Assembly: GCA_028819475.1 (NCBI GenBank)
Contig: JAPPLJ010000060.1
Coordinates: 124,001 to 188,000 of the forward strand
Direction of reading: 5' to 3'
DNA: 64,000 nucleotides
Origin: Rhodospirillaceae bacterium
GTDB lineage: Bacteria > Pseudomonadota > Alphaproteobacteria > Bin65
Below, in pieces: positions 9,733 to 19,219 of the stretch. A program made the position numbers and the translations under genes. The first letter of the stretch is position 1, and the number at the start of each line of letters is the position of its first letter. A model generated the notes under the pieces. That model made no database searches, was not told the DNA's origin, and saw only the letters and a list, made by a program, of their open reading frames with translations.

Positions 9733-11264
9733 CAGCCCGGCATCCCTTCCGGCCCGACCGCCTCGACCAGCGCGCCGGCGCGGGCGAGATCGACGGCGGC
9801 CTCGATGTCCGGCGCCATGTAGCGGTCCTCTTCGAGCGGCGGCACGACGGCGCGCAACCGCGCGATCGCGCTGCCGAGGCGCACGCTGGTCTTCAGGGGC
9901 GCGCGGAAGCCGATGCCCTGGGCGGCGGCGAGCCATTCGACGGCGACGATCTTGGCCAGATTGTCGTTCATCTCGGCGAGGCGCCGCGCGCCGTGGGTCG
10001 CCATGGAAACATGGTCCTCCTGATTGGCGCAGGTGGTCAGGCTGTCGATGCTGGCCGGTGTGGCGCGCTGCTTGTTCTCCGCCGCCAGCGCCGCGGCGGT
10101 GATCTCGGCCGCCATGAAGCCGCTGTTGACGCCCGGCTCGGGCGTCAGGAAGGCCGGCAGTTCGCTCATCGCCGGGTCGACCAGCAGGGCGATACGCCTC
10201 TCGGTCAGGGCGCCGATCTCGCTCACGGCAAGCGCGATCTGGTCGGCGGCGAAGGCGACCGGTTCGGCATGGAAATTGCCGCCCGACAGAATCTCGCCGC
10301 GCTCCGCCAGCACCAGCGGATTGTCGGTCGCCGCCGCCGCTTCGATGGCCAGAACAGAACCGGCCTGGCGCAGCAGGGTGAGGCAGGCGCCCATCACCTG
10401 CGGCTGGCAGCGCACGGAATAGGGGTCCTGCACCCGGGTGCAATCGATATGGGAGGCGCGGATTTCGCTGCCCGCGAGCAGCGCCCGCAAGGCCGCCGCC
10501 ACGTCGATCTGGCCGGGGTGGCCGCGCAGCGCGTTGATCGCCGGATCGAACGGCGTGTCGGAGCCCAGCGTGGCGTCGACCGAGAGCGCGCCGGTGACGA
10601 GCGCCGCGCGCAGCAGCCGCTTGGCGTCGAACAGGCCGGCCAGCGCCAGCGCGGTCGAGCACTGGGTGCCGTTGATCATCGCGAGGCCTTCCTTGGCCCG
10701 CAACGCGACCGGTTCGATCCCGGCCGCCTGCAACGCTGCGCCGCCGGGCAGGCGCTCGCCCCGGTAGTGGGCTCTGCCTTCGCCGATCATCACGGCGGTC
10801 AGATGGGCGAGCGGCGCCAGATCGCCGGAGGCGCCGACAGAGCCCTGCGCCGGCACCGACGGCGTCACGCCCGCCGCCAGCATCCGCTCCAGGGCCTCGA
10901 CGATGGCCCATTGCGCGCCGGAGGCGCCGCGGCCGAGGCTGAGCAGCTTCAGGGCCATCATCAGCCGGACGATGCGTTCCGGCAAATCGGGCCCGACCCC
11001 GGCGTTGTGGGAGAGGATCAGGTTGCGCTGCAGGCGCGCGGTTTCTTCCGGCGAAATGCGAGTGCTGGCCAGCTTGCCGAAACCGGTATTGACGCCGTAG
11101 ACAGCCGCGTCGCCCGCCGCGGCCTGCTCGACGACCGCCTCCGCGCGTGCCATGTCCGCCCGGCAGGCCCGGTCCAGGACAACCGGTGGGCTATCGCGAT
11201 ACAGCGCTTCCAGGGCCGGCAGGCTTATCGATCCCGGCGTCAGCGTGACCGCTTCGGACGTCAT
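9729..11264 (-). CDS. hutH: Histidine ammonia-lyase
   Basis: 511 residues, normal length for HutH. The self-forming MIO electrophile is given by Ala145-Ser146-Gly147 in [15 protein letters not shown], and [10 protein letters not shown] (about 56-65) supplies the active-site Tyr loop. The C-terminal [18 protein letters not shown] block is also conserved. It converts L-histidine to urocanate and ammonia in the cytosol, the first step of the pathway. Its start overlaps the hutF stop by 4 bases and its stop overlaps meaB, so hutF-hutH-meaB is one leftward operon. Confidence 0.96.
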   Translation of the reverse strand: MTSEAVTLTPGSISLPALEALYRDSPPVVLDRACRADMARAEAVVEQAAAGDAAVYGVNTGFGKLASTRISPEETARLQRNLILSHNAGVGPDLPERIVRLMMALKLLSLGRGASGAQWAIVEALERMLAAGVTPSVPAQGSVGASGDLAPLAHLTAVMIGEGRAHYRGERLPGGAALQAAGIEPVALRAKEGLAMINGTQCSTALALAGLFDAKRLLRAALVTGALSVDATLGSDTPFDPAINALRGHPGQIDVAAALRALLAGSEIRASHIDCTRVQDPYSVRCQPQVMGACLTLLRQAGSVLAIEAAAATDNPLVLAERGEILSGGNFHAEPVAFAADQIALAVSEIGALTERRIALLVDPAMSELPAFLTPEPGVNSGFMAAEITAAALAAENKQRATPASIDSLTTCANQEDHVSMATHGARRLAEMNDNLAKIVAVEWLAAAQGIGFRAPLKTSVRLGSAIARLRAVVPPLEEDRYMAPDIEAAVDLARAGALVEAVGPEGMPGW

Positions 11265-12676
11265 AGCTCTTGGACCAGTTCTGTCATGGTTTCCCGGTAT
11301 CGCGCACGGATTGCGTTCTCGCCCGGATGGCGGCCGTCCTCGACAACACGCCGCCCGGCGACCCGGACCTCCCTAAGCGCCGAACCGGCGTTTGTGAAGA
11401 CCCAGGCATCGAGCAGCGTGTCCGGGCCGTGCGCCGCCAGCGTCGGATGATCCGGGTCGAGCACGAGCAGGTCGGCCGCCCGGCCTTCGGCGAGTGCGCC
11501 GCAAGGCTGTCCGAGCGCCTGCGCGCCGCCGGCCGCTGCGCCGAGCCACAGAGCCGCGCCGAGGGAGAGCGGCGATGCCGCTGCACCCGCGGCACCGGTC
11601 GGCGCTGCATCGCCGGCAACGAGCCGGCGCTTCAGGATCAGCCGCTGGGCATATTCGAGCCAGCGCAGTTCCTCGCGCGGGTCGAGCGAGACGTTGCTGT
11701 CGCTGCCGACGCCGAAAGCGCCTGCCGCGGCGAGCCAGCCGGGCAGGTCGAAGATGCCGTCGCCCAGGTTGGCCTCGGTGGTCGGGCACAGGCCGGCAAC
11801 CGCGCCGCTCGCGGCGGCGCGCCGGGTCTCCTCTTCCGTCATGTGGGTGGCGTGGACCAGTGTCCAGCGGCGGTCGACCGGCACGCCGTCGAGCAGCCAT
11901 TCGACCGGCCGCAGCCCCGACCAGGCGCGGCATTCGGCGACCTCCTTTTCCTGCTCGGCAATGTGGATGTGAACCGGGCCGTCGGGGCTTATGGCGTCAT
12001 AGGCCGCCAGCGCGTCCGCCATGTCCGCCGGCAGGATGGCGCGCAGGCTGTGCAGGGCGGCGCCGGCAGTCTGCGTCGGGGATGCCCCTGACAGGGCCGA
12101 TATGACCCCGGCCCATTCGTCGATCTCCAGCCGGAAGCGTTGCTGGGCCGGCGCAAGTGGCCCGCCGCCGAAGCCGCCTTCGCGGTACAGCACCGGCAGC
12201 AGCGTCAGGCGGATGCCGGCCGCTTCTGCCCCTGCCGCTACACGACGCGCCAGTTCCGCCGTGTCGCCGTAGCGGCCGCCGCCGGGCGGATTGTGCAGAT
12301 AATGGAACTCGGCGACACCGGTATAGCCGGCCTTGAGCATCTCGACATAGAGATGGGCCGCAATCGCTTCGACCTGCTCTGGCGTCAGGCGGCCGACGAA
12401 GCTGTACATGGTGCGGCGCCACGACCAGAAATCCGACCTCTCCTCGCCGCCCGCCCGTTCGGTCAGACCCGCCATGGCGCGCTGGAAAGCATGGCTGTGC
12501 AGGTTCGGCATCCCGGGGATGACCGCGCCCGGAAGCTGCGTATTCCCTGCTGCCGGTGCGCCGGTCTCGATGCGCCGGATCGTACCCGTGTCGTCTACGT
12601 CCAGCAGCACGCCTTCCGCCCAGCCGGACGGCAACAGGCAGAGCGGGCACCAGAGGCGGTCGGCGGCGGCGGTCAT
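11261..12676 (-). CDS. hutF: Formimidoylglutamate deiminase
   Basis: 471 residues of the amidohydrolase superfamily. Metal ligands are seen in [16 protein letters not shown] (HxH), [22 protein letters not shown] and [20 protein letters not shown] (Asp). The HSHAFQR and [16 protein letters not shown] motifs are typical of HutF, which removes ammonia from N-formimidoyl-L-glutamate to give N-formylglutamate. Presence of HutF plus HutG defines the five-step hut pathway of pseudomonads and many alphaproteobacteria. First gene of the leftward hutF-hutH-meaB operon; divergent from hutI. Confidence 0.94.
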   Translation of the reverse strand: MTAAADRLWCPLCLLPSGWAEGVLLDVDDTGTIRRIETGAPAAGNTQLPGAVIPGMPNLHSHAFQRAMAGLTERAGGEERSDFWSWRRTMYSFVGRLTPEQVEAIAAHLYVEMLKAGYTGVAEFHYLHNPPGGGRYGDTAELARRVAAGAEAAGIRLTLLPVLYREGGFGGGPLAPAQQRFRLEIDEWAGVISALSGASPTQTAGAALHSLRAILPADMADALAAYDAISPDGPVHIHIAEQEKEVAECRAWSGLRPVEWLLDGVPVDRRWTLVHATHMTEEETRRAAASGAVAGLCPTTEANLGDGIFDLPGWLAAAGAFGVGSDSNVSLDPREELRWLEYAQRLILKRRLVAGDAAPTGAAGAAASPLSLGAALWLGAAAGGAQALGQPCGALAEGRAADLLVLDPDHPTLAAHGPDTLLDAWVFTNAGSALREVRVAGRRVVEDGRHPGENAIRARYRETMTELVQEL

Positions 12677-12780
12677 CGCCGTGGCACCTGCGGGGGACCG
12701 GCGAATGTGGCAGCATCTTCGCCCGTTCGGCGGTACAGTTCCGCTGCGTGCTGTATTGCGACGAACCGCGAGACAAGATC
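12677..12780. promoter_or_regulatory. Divergent hutF / hutI intergenic region
   Basis: 104 bases between the two divergent hut starts must hold both promoters. No clear TTGTATATAC-like HutC palindrome and no strong -35/-10 pair is obvious by eye, so control of these two operons may differ from that of the transporter operon. Only position supports this entry. Confidence 0.35.
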
Positions 12781-14025
12781 ATGACCGCCTGGGACCGCCT
12801 GTGGACCAACGCCCGGATCGCGACTATGGCGCCGGCAGGTTACGATTCTTCCGGCGACGACCCCTACGGCGCGATCGGGGAGGGCGCGATCGCCGTGGCG
12901 GGGGGCAACATCGCCTGGATCGGCCTGGCGGCAGAGCTGGACCGGGTTCAGGCTCAGGGCGTGCCGGTCCACGACGCCGGCGGCGCCTGGATCACGCCAG
13001 GGCTGATCGATTGCCACACCCATATCGTCTACGGCGGCAACCGGGCCGCGGAGTTCGAGCAGCGGCTCAACGGTGCGACCTACGAAGAGGTCGCAAGGGC
13101 CGGCGGCGGCATCGTCTCGACCGTGCGGGCGACCCGGCAGGCTTCCGTTGACGAACTGGTCGAAAGCGCCCTGCCGCGCGTCCGCGCGATCCTGGGCGAG
13201 GGCGTGACGACCATCGAGATCAAGTCCGGCTACGGCCTCGACACGGCGACCGAGCGCCGGATGCTGCAGGCGGCGCGGCGGATTCCCGACCATCTTCCGG
13301 TCGATGTCGAAACGACTTTTCTCGGCGCTCATGCCCTGCCGCCGGACTATGCCGGCGACGCCGACGGCTACATCGACCTGGTGTGCCGCGAGATGATCCC
13401 GGCGGTGGCCGAAGCCGGCGAGGCCGATGCCGTGGATGCCTTCTGCGAATCGATTGGCTTCACCCGCGGCCAGACCGAGCGCGTGTTCCGGGCGGCGCAC
13501 GACTGCGGCCTGCCGGTCAAGCTCCACGCGGAGCAGTTGAGCGACCTGGGCGGCGCCGCGCTGGTCGCCGAATATGGCGGCCTGTCGGCCGACCATCTGG
13601 AATATGTCGGCGACGCCGGCGTGCGTGCGCTGGCGGAGGCCGGGACGGTGGCGGTGCTGCTGCCCGGCGCCTTCTACTATCTGCGCGAAACGCAGGTGCC
13701 CCCCGTCGACCTGTTCCGAGAACACGGCGTCAGCATGGCGCTGTCGACCGACTGCAACCCGGGCAGTTCGCCGGTCACCTCGCCGCTGCTGATGCTCAAC
13801 ATGGCGTGCACCCTGTTCCGCCTGACGCCGGCGGAAGCGCTCGCCGCCGTGACCCGCGAAGCGGCGCGCGCGCTCGGCCTGCAAGACCGGATCGGCACCC
13901 TGGAAGCGGGCAAGGCGGCGGATTTCGCCCTGTGGGATATCGGCAGCCCCGGCGAACTGGCCTATCCGGCGGGCTTCAACCCGTGCCGCGCGGTTGTGAA
14001 GAACGGGGTAACGGTGGCCGGCTAA
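12781..14025 (+). CDS. hutI: Imidazolonepropionase
   Basis: 414 residues from ATG at 12781 ([18 protein letters not shown]); an upstream in-frame extension overlaps the divergent hutF region and is not supported. Amidohydrolase metal site: [31 protein letters not shown] and [10 protein letters not shown]. These and the [15 protein letters not shown] block are HutI signatures. It hydrolyses 4-imidazolone-5-propionate to N-formimidoylglutamate, the substrate of the divergent HutF. It is a single-gene rightward unit followed by a terminator-like hairpin. Confidence 0.95.
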   Translation: MTAWDRLWTNARIATMAPAGYDSSGDDPYGAIGEGAIAVAGGNIAWIGLAAELDRVQAQGVPVHDAGGAWITPGLIDCHTHIVYGGNRAAEFEQRLNGATYEEVARAGGGIVSTVRATRQASVDELVESALPRVRAILGEGVTTIEIKSGYGLDTATERRMLQAARRIPDHLPVDVETTFLGAHALPPDYAGDADGYIDLVCREMIPAVAEAGEADAVDAFCESIGFTRGQTERVFRAAHDCGLPVKLHAEQLSDLGGAALVAEYGGLSADHLEYVGDAGVRALAEAGTVAVLLPGAFYYLRETQVPPVDLFREHGVSMALSTDCNPGSSPVTSPLLMLNMACTLFRLTPAEALAAVTREAARALGLQDRIGTLEAGKAADFALWDIGSPGELAYPAGFNPCRAVVKNGVTVAG

Positions 14026-14079
14026 GCCCGTCGCACAGCGTCTGTACGGCGTCTTCAATAATTCCGCCTTAAATCTTCC

Positions 14080-14323
14080 GGTGTCACCCCGGACCGGGCG
14101 ACGCAGCGTCCGGCCGGCTTTGTAGGGGAGGGTTTGAAACCCTCCCCTACGGCCCGGTATCCGCAAATTGCGGCCGCACAAAAATTTGCGCAACGCATTC
14201 CGAAAAATACACGCAGTGCTACCCCAGACGGAGCGCAGCGACGATCCGGGGTCCAGAGCCGACCCGAAGACCTGTACCTCTGACTTTGGACTCCGGCTCT
14301 CCCTCCGGTCGGACGGGGTGACA
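14080..14323. repeat. Dispersed palindromic repeat region between hutI and hutG
   Basis: The 377 bases between hutI and hutG hold no gene. Two stretches (about 14080-14117 and 14221-14323) carry inverted modules related to the ACCCCGGA...TCCGGGGT type common in alphaproteobacterial intergenic DNA, and CCGCAAATTGCGG at 14161-14173 is a short perfect palindrome. This looks like extragenic repeat DNA rather than a regulatory site for either convergent gene. Confidence 0.5.
14122..14150. terminator. Terminator-like perfect hairpin between convergent hutI and hutG
   Basis: Arms GTAGGGGAGGGTTT (14122-14135) and AAACCCTCCCCTAC (14137-14150) are perfectly complementary over 14 bases with one base between. 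There is no T-run after it, so it is either a bidirectional transcription end aided by Rho or a copy of a dispersed repeat. Confidence 0.55.
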
Positions 14324-14402
14324 AATTGGGCGATGTGGAGCAACGCAGACCTTGGCCGGGCCGGCAGAACGTGGATGGCGGTCGACATGATCCCGAACCG
14401 CC

Positions 14403-15200
14403 TCAATTGTGCTCCCGGGCCCAGGCCAGCGCGGCTTCGAGCATGGCGCGCAGGGCGGGGCGGACCTCGGCGGCCTTGTCCGGCAAATAGCTCCACGGCG
14501 CGGCCTCTTCGCAATAGGTCGCCATGGAAAGTTCGAGCTGGAAGGCGTGGATGCGGTTGTCGGGGTCGCCGTACTGGCGGGTAATGAAGCCGCCCTTGAA
14601 GCGGCCGTCGACAACCAGCCGGTCCTCGCCGAAGTCGCCCAGCGCCTCGGCCAGATGCAGGCGCAGACCGGCATCGCAGGCGCCGCCGGCCGCGCTGCCC
14701 AGGTTGAAGTCCGGCAGCCTGCCCTCGAACAGGCGCGGCACCTCGGAGAGAATCGAATGGCAGTCGAACAGGATCGCAATGCCGTGTTTGCGGTGTATCG
14801 AGGCGAGTTCCCGTTCCAGCCGCTGATGGTAGGGCAGCCAGCAGGTCTTCAAGCGCTCAACCTTCTCTTCGTCGTCCGGCTGTGCGCCGGAAAGGTAGAG
14901 CGGATTGCCGGCAAAATCCTGCACGGGGACGAGGCCGGTCGAGACCTGGCCCGGATAGAGCGGGGCGTCATCCGGCGGCCTGTTCAGGTCGACGACATAG
15001 CGCGACCACACCGCCTGGAGCGTCGGGATGCCGAGTTCGTTGGCGAAATCGTACAGCCGGTCGAGATGCCAGTCGGTATCCGGCCGCATCAGCGCGCGTT
15101 CGGTCAGCCGCGCTTCGACCGCTGCGGGGATGGCTGTCCCGACATGGGGAATGCTCATCAGCAGCGGCGCGTCCCCCGGCGTAAAGCGGTAGGGGTTCAT
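14403..15200 (-). CDS. hutG: N-formylglutamate amidohydrolase (deformylase)
   Basis: 265 residues from the ATG at 15200, which overlaps the stop of the dioxygenase gene (ATGA); a GTG three codons upstream is the alternative. Conserved blocks of the N-formylglutamate amidohydrolase family are visible: SIPHVGTAIP near the start, DTDWHLDRLYDFA, SRYVVDLNRPPDD, ILFDCHSI and ELSMATYCEE. It cleaves N-formyl-L-glutamate to glutamate and formate, the last hut step. It is in a leftward operon with a phytanoyl-CoA-dioxygenase-family gene and not with the other hut enzymes, an arrangement discussed in the findings. Confidence 0.93.
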   Translation of the reverse strand: MNPYRFTPGDAPLLMSIPHVGTAIPAAVEARLTERALMRPDTDWHLDRLYDFANELGIPTLQAVWSRYVVDLNRPPDDAPLYPGQVSTGLVPVQDFAGNPLYLSGAQPDDEEKVERLKTCWLPYHQRLERELASIHRKHGIAILFDCHSILSEVPRLFEGRLPDFNLGSAAGGACDAGLRLHLAEALGDFGEDRLVVDGRFKGGFITRQYGDPDNRIHAFQLELSMATYCEEAAPWSYLPDKAAEVRPALRAMLEAALAWAREHN

Positions 15201-16000
15201 GCGCTCCACAGCAGGGGAAAATCGTCGCCGGCCAGCGGCTCGCCCACTTCGAGGCCGAGATCCGGGAAGGGCGGCGAATGCACGCCCTTTTCGGCATAGA
15301 CGGCGTCGTCGCCGACGAAGCGGATCGAGAAGGCGCGCCGCCGCTCGGCCGAGTTGTTGGCCGGTGCGCCGTGTACTGTCCGGTAGGTAAAGGCGACGGC
15401 ATCACCGGGCTCCATCGCCCAGCCGCGGATGTCGTAGTCGCTGCGGTTCGCGGAAATATCGGGTATCCGCTCGCGGGTGTCGCCCGGAGTGAGCGACGTG
15501 CCGTTGAACCGTTCGGGCCGGAACTCGCGGCCCCACCGGTGGGAGCCGGCGACATATTCGATCACGCAGTCGCGCGCCACCGGATCGAGCGTGATCCACA
15601 GGCTGCAGTTCATCCTGCCCTCGACGCAGTAGTAGGGCATGTCGTGATGCCAGGGTGTGACGACCGACGAACCCGGCTCCTTGACCAGGATGTGCTCGTG
15701 GAACAGGCGCGCCGTCTTCGATCGCATCAGCCGGGCGGCGGTTTCAGCGGCTGGCGACTCCTTCACGAATCGGTTGTATTCCGGAATCTTGTCCCAGTTG
15801 CAGAAGTCCTGGAAGAAGGGCGCGCTGCCGTCGTCCGGCTCGATGCTGCGCTCGCGCCAGCTCGGCGCGGCCATATTGGTTTCCATGCCGCGGCGCAGGT
15901 CGTCGACCCAGTCGGCGAAGGCACCCCGGAGCAGCAGGACGCCGTCCCGCTGGAACTCGTCCACCTGCCGGTCGGTGATGGTCGGGCGGCCGGCGGCCAT
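15197..16000 (-). CDS. Phytanoyl-CoA dioxygenase (PhyH) family protein
   Basis: 267 residues from ATG at 16000, behind a GAGGAGG ribosome-binding site; a far longer in-frame extension is antisense to the transporter gene and is rejected. The Fe(II)/2-oxoglutarate facial triad is visible: H-x-D in TPWHHDMPYYC, the distal His in TYRTVHGAPANN, and an Arg in ERRRAFSIRF for 2-oxoglutarate. The family hydroxylates phytanoyl-CoA, ectoine and diverse small molecules. Overlapping hutG by 4 bases and sharing a divergent promoter with the hut transporter, it probably acts on a histidine-related substrate. That assignment is inference. Confidence 0.82.
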   Translation of the reverse strand: MAAGRPTITDRQVDEFQRDGVLLLRGAFADWVDDLRRGMETNMAAPSWRERSIEPDDGSAPFFQDFCNWDKIPEYNRFVKESPAAETAARLMRSKTARLFHEHILVKEPGSSVVTPWHHDMPYYCVEGRMNCSLWITLDPVARDCVIEYVAGSHRWGREFRPERFNGTSLTPGDTRERIPDISANRSDYDIRGWAMEPGDAVAFTYRTVHGAPANNSAERRRAFSIRFVGDDAVYAEKGVHSPPFPDLGLEVGEPLAGDDFPLLWSA

Positions 16001-16093
16001 CTCGTCCTCCTCGTCGCGCCTGCTCCGGCGGGCCCTGCCGCCGGTTTCCGGATCCGCCGAATGTATGTCAAATCGGGCGGAATTGCATGGCCC

Positions 16094-16114
16094 TTGACTT
16101 GTATATATAACTTG
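16094..16114. promoter_or_regulatory. Candidate HutC operator/promoter in the divergent phyH-hutG / transporter region
   Basis: TTGACTTGTATATATAACTTG lies in the 210-base gap between the divergent dioxygenase and binding-protein genes. The CTTGTATATA part (16098-16107) matches one half of the CTTGTATATACAAG-like operator described for HutC in other proteobacteria; the other half is degenerate. It is the only A/T-rich island in the gap and could hold a -35/-10 as well. A GntR-type HutC is encoded in the operon it would control. Confidence 0.5.
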
Positions 16115-16210
16115 ATTTCCATTGCCAAGACGCCCCGGCGCGGGGTCGGTGGCGCGACGTGGTGATAATCGGGTGCGGGATCGCCTGCGCTCGCCCAAGG
16201 GAGGAGTACC

Positions 16211-17356
16211 ATGACGTCCTGGAAGTTCAGCATCGCCGCCGCTGCGGCCGTCGCGCTGGCGGCATCTGCGGCCTCGGCGGAGACCATCAAAATCGGCTTC
16301 AACACACCCCAGACGGGCTTTGCGGCGGCTGACGGCAAGTCGGTCCTGACCGGTGCGCAGATCGCCATCGATACGGTGAACGCGGCCGGCGGCGTCAACG
16401 GCAAGAAACTCGAACTCATCGTCTACGACGACCAGGCCAAGCCGAAATTCGCGGTGCCGATCGCGACCAAGCTGATCCAGCAGGACAAGGTCGCGATGAG
16501 CATCTCGGGCAGCTATTCGGCGCCGACCCGCGCCTCGGCCGGCGTCTACCAGAATGCCAAGGTGCCCTACATCTCGGCCTTCGCCGTTCACCCGGACATC
16601 ACCCGGGCCGGAAACTATGTGTTCCGGACCGGAATCCTGGGCAGCGTGCTCGGCAGGGCAGCGGCCAAGCTGGTCGGCGACAAGCTGGGCAAGAAGCGCG
16701 TCGTCATCACCATCATGAAAAACGACTACGGCAAGGCGCTTGCCGCCGGCTTCAAGTCCGTGATGGCCAATTACGGCATCGAGGTCGTCAACGAATACCA
16801 GTATTCCCTGCGCGACCGGCAGTTCGGCCCGATCGTGTCGTCGATCAAGGGCGACAACCCCGACGCCATATTCGACACGGGCTACTGGTTCGTCGCCGCG
16901 CCTTTCGTCAGCCAGCTTCGCGCCGGCGGTGTCACGGCGGTGGTTGTCGCCCAGGAAGGCTATGACGGCGTCAAGTTCATCGAGATCGCCAAGAAGGCGG
17001 CCGAAGGCGTGATCATCGTTACGGCGCTCGATCGCGACAGCAAGGAGCCGGCAGTCGTCGACTTCATGACCGAGTTCAAGAAGCGTGCCGGCTACGGCGC
17101 GGACATGGTCGGCGCTTCCGGCCACGCCGCGGTGATGGTCGCCGCGGCGGCGCTGAAGAAAGCGGGTTCGACCGACCGGGCCGCGATCCGCGACGCGCTC
17201 GCCTCGATCAAGGTCGACGCGATCACCGGCACGCTGTCGTTCAACAAGCTGGGCGAGGTCCAGAAGTCGCTCAAGGTCCAGGAGGTCCGGGGCGGCGGCT
17301 GGCATTATCATTCGGAAATCACGGATGCCAAGCTGCTGACGCCGCCTGAAAAGTAA
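16211..17356 (+). CDS. ABC transporter substrate-binding protein, branched-chain amino acid (LivJ) type, hut-linked
   Basis: 381 residues, ATG behind GGGAGGAG. N-terminal Sec signal (MTSWKF then an alanine-rich core ending SAASAE) directs it to the periplasm. The mature protein starts TIKIGFNTPQTGFAAADGKS and shows the Peripla_BP_6 pattern (GAQIAIDTVNAAGGVNGKKL, LIQQDKVAMSISGSYSAPTRA). First gene of a seven-gene rightward operon that also encodes LivHMGF-like components, HutC and HutU. By context the ligand is histidine, urocanate or a relative and not a branched-chain amino acid; sequence alone cannot tell. Confidence 0.88.
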   Translation: MTSWKFSIAAAAAVALAASAASAETIKIGFNTPQTGFAAADGKSVLTGAQIAIDTVNAAGGVNGKKLELIVYDDQAKPKFAVPIATKLIQQDKVAMSISGSYSAPTRASAGVYQNAKVPYISAFAVHPDITRAGNYVFRTGILGSVLGRAAAKLVGDKLGKKRVVITIMKNDYGKALAAGFKSVMANYGIEVVNEYQYSLRDRQFGPIVSSIKGDNPDAIFDTGYWFVAAPFVSQLRAGGVTAVVVAQEGYDGVKFIEIAKKAAEGVIIVTALDRDSKEPAVVDFMTEFKKRAGYGADMVGASGHAAVMVAAAALKKAGSTDRAAIRDALASIKVDAITGTLSFNKLGEVQKSLKVQEVRGGGWHYHSEITDAKLLTPPEK

Positions 17357-17375
17357 GGCCTGCATCGGCTGCGGG

Positions 17376-17431
17376 CCGGGCGGCGCCCCGTTTTGCGCGG
17401 GCGCCGCCCGGTCGCGTGCGGCCCGATTTTT
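17376..17431 (+). terminator. Hairpin with downstream T-run after the binding-protein gene (partial terminator)
   Basis: Arms CCGGGCGGCGCCC (17376-17388) and GGGCGCCGCCCGG (17399-17411) pair perfectly over 13 bases; five T residues follow at 17427-17431, rather far from the stem. In ABC operons such a hairpin between the binding-protein and permease genes usually trims downstream expression and stabilises the upstream message. Confidence 0.55.
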
Positions 17432-17475
17432 CGTCACGATAATCCCGCGCCCAACAGCAACCGGGGCTTCCCGCG

Positions 17476-18336
17476 TTGAGCTATTCCGATCTTCTGGTCC
17501 AGGGGCTGGTCGAAGGCTGCATCTATGCCCTGATCGCCGTCGGCCTGACGCTGGTCTACGGGCTGCTGCGCATCCTGCATATCGCCCATGCCGGCATTTT
17601 CACGCTGGGCGCCTATGTCGGCCTGCTGCTGACCAACGAAACCGGCAGCTTCGCCGCCGCCTTCGTCATCACCGTCGTGGCGGTCGGCTTCTTCGGCATG
17701 GCCTTCTACCGGCTGTTCTACGAGCCGATCCTCAACAAGCCGCCCCATGTCGCGCTGATCGCCTCGATCGGCCTGTTCGTGGCGATGGAGGAGATCTACC
17801 GGCTGATCTTCGGCGCGACGAGCATCTCCTTCCTGGCGCCGCCGTTGAAGGACACCGTCGAGGTCGCCGGCGTCCGGCTGGAGGAAGGCCGCATCGTGGT
17901 CGTCGTACTGGCGGTTGTATTGATCGGCGGGCTTGCCGTGCTGGCCGGCCGGACCCGCATCGGGGTTGCCTGGAGGGCGACGGTCTCGGACGCCGCGATG
18001 GCCGAATCCTTCGGCATCAACCTGGAGAGGGTGCGCTACATCAACTTCTTCGTCGCCTCGGCGCTTGCCGCCGCTGCCGGCGTGATGGTCGCCCTGCTGC
18101 TCAACCAGGTGATCCCGACCATGGGCGGCGTGCCGGCGTACAAGGCGCTCGCCATCATCGTGCTGGGCGGACTGGGCAACGTGAAGGGAACCCTGATCGC
18201 GGCCCTGGCGCTGGGCGTCATCGAATCCTTCGGCACCATCTATCTCGACCGGGTGCTGGACCGTGACGCCATCGCCTTCGCCTTCCTCATCGCCGTCCTG
18301 ATGATCCGGCCCCAGGGCCTGTTCGCCCGGCGATAG
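17476..18336 (+). CDS. ABC transporter permease, LivH type
   Basis: 286 residues with a TTG start (SYSDLLVQGLVEGCIYALIA). About eight hydrophobic spans and the LivH-type patterns LTLVYGLLRILHIAHAGIFT and the late AIIVLGGLGNVKGTLIAAL are visible. It forms the inner-membrane channel with the LivM-type protein. The TTG start and the hairpin upstream may both reduce its expression relative to the binding protein. Confidence 0.88.
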   Translation: MSYSDLLVQGLVEGCIYALIAVGLTLVYGLLRILHIAHAGIFTLGAYVGLLLTNETGSFAAAFVITVVAVGFFGMAFYRLFYEPILNKPPHVALIASIGLFVAMEEIYRLIFGATSISFLAPPLKDTVEVAGVRLEEGRIVVVVLAVVLIGGLAVLAGRTRIGVAWRATVSDAAMAESFGINLERVRYINFFVASALAAAAGVMVALLLNQVIPTMGGVPAYKALAIIVLGGLGNVKGTLIAALALGVIESFGTIYLDRVLDRDAIAFAFLIAVLMIRPQGLFARR

Positions 18337-18354
18337 GGACCGAGGAGCGCCGGC

Positions 18355-19209
18355 ATGTACGAAATTTCGCTTCTGACCGTGATGAGCTTCAGCGTGATCT
18401 TCGCGTTGAGCCTGAACCTGATTACCGGATTCTGCGGCCAGATCAGCCTCGGCCACGCCGCCTTCTACGGCATCGGCGCCTATTCGGCTGCCCTGTTCAC
18501 GACCGATGGCGGCTCCTTCTGGCTCGCCCTGCCCCTCGCCATGGCGATTGCGGGTTTCTTCGGCTTCATCGTCGGCTTCGCCTCGCTCAGGGTGCGCCAC
18601 GATTTCCTGGCGATCACCACGATGGGGGTCGGATTCCTGTTTACGGGCTTCGTCCGCCAGCAGGAGTTTCTGGGCGGCGAGGAGGGCATCGCCGGCATCC
18701 CGGACCCCGGCATCGGCCAGATCCCCTACATGCTGCTGTGCGCCGCCTTCGCCGCCGCGGTCATCGCCTTCAGCCTCTACATCAAGCGGTCGTGGATGGG
18801 CCACGCCTTCGACGCGATCGCGACCGACGAGGACACGGCCCGGACGCTGGGTATCGACGTCGCGCGCTACAAGCTGACGGCCTTCGTGTTCGGGACGGCG
18901 CTCGCCGGGCTCGCCGGCGCCCTGTTCGCCCACTATGTCAAGTTCGTCGAGGTCGAGAGCTTCGATTTCATCGAATCGATTTCCGTTCTCGCCATGGTGA
19001 TCGTCGGCGGAATCGGATCGGTCTGGGGCGTCGTCGTGGCGGCGGCCTTCCTGAGCGTGCTGCCGCTGCTGCTCCAGGTCTTCGCCGACTACAAGTTGCT
19101 GATTTACGGCGTTCTGCTCTTCACCGTCATGTATTTCGCACCCGGCGGCATCGACAGCCTGATGCGGATGTTGTGGCGGCGGATTTCGGGCCGGCGGACG
19201 GCGGGGTAG
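18355..19209 (+). CDS. ABC transporter permease, LivM type
   Basis: 284 residues, ATG 18 bases after the LivH-type stop. Conserved LivM features include LNLITGFCGQISLGHAAFYGIGAY, the LRHDFLAITTMG-like coupling region (LRVRHDFLAITTMGVGF) and the C-terminal VIVGGIGSVWGVVVAAAFL. Partner of the preceding permease in the hut-linked importer. Ten bases separate it from the LivG-type gene. Confidence 0.88.
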   Translation: MYEISLLTVMSFSVIFALSLNLITGFCGQISLGHAAFYGIGAYSAALFTTDGGSFWLALPLAMAIAGFFGFIVGFASLRVRHDFLAITTMGVGFLFTGFVRQQEFLGGEEGIAGIPDPGIGQIPYMLLCAAFAAAVIAFSLYIKRSWMGHAFDAIATDEDTARTLGIDVARYKLTAFVFGTALAGLAGALFAHYVKFVEVESFDFIESISVLAMVIVGGIGSVWGVVVAAAFLSVLPLLLQVFADYKLLIYGVLLFTVMYFAPGGIDSLMRMLWRRISGRRTAG

Positions 19210-19219
19210 GGCGAAGGCG

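Noticed and set aside
16001-17437. N-terminal extension of the PhyH frame reaching 17437
   Set aside because: The extension is antisense to the binding-protein gene; the ATG at 16000 has a good ribosome-binding site and the family N-terminus.
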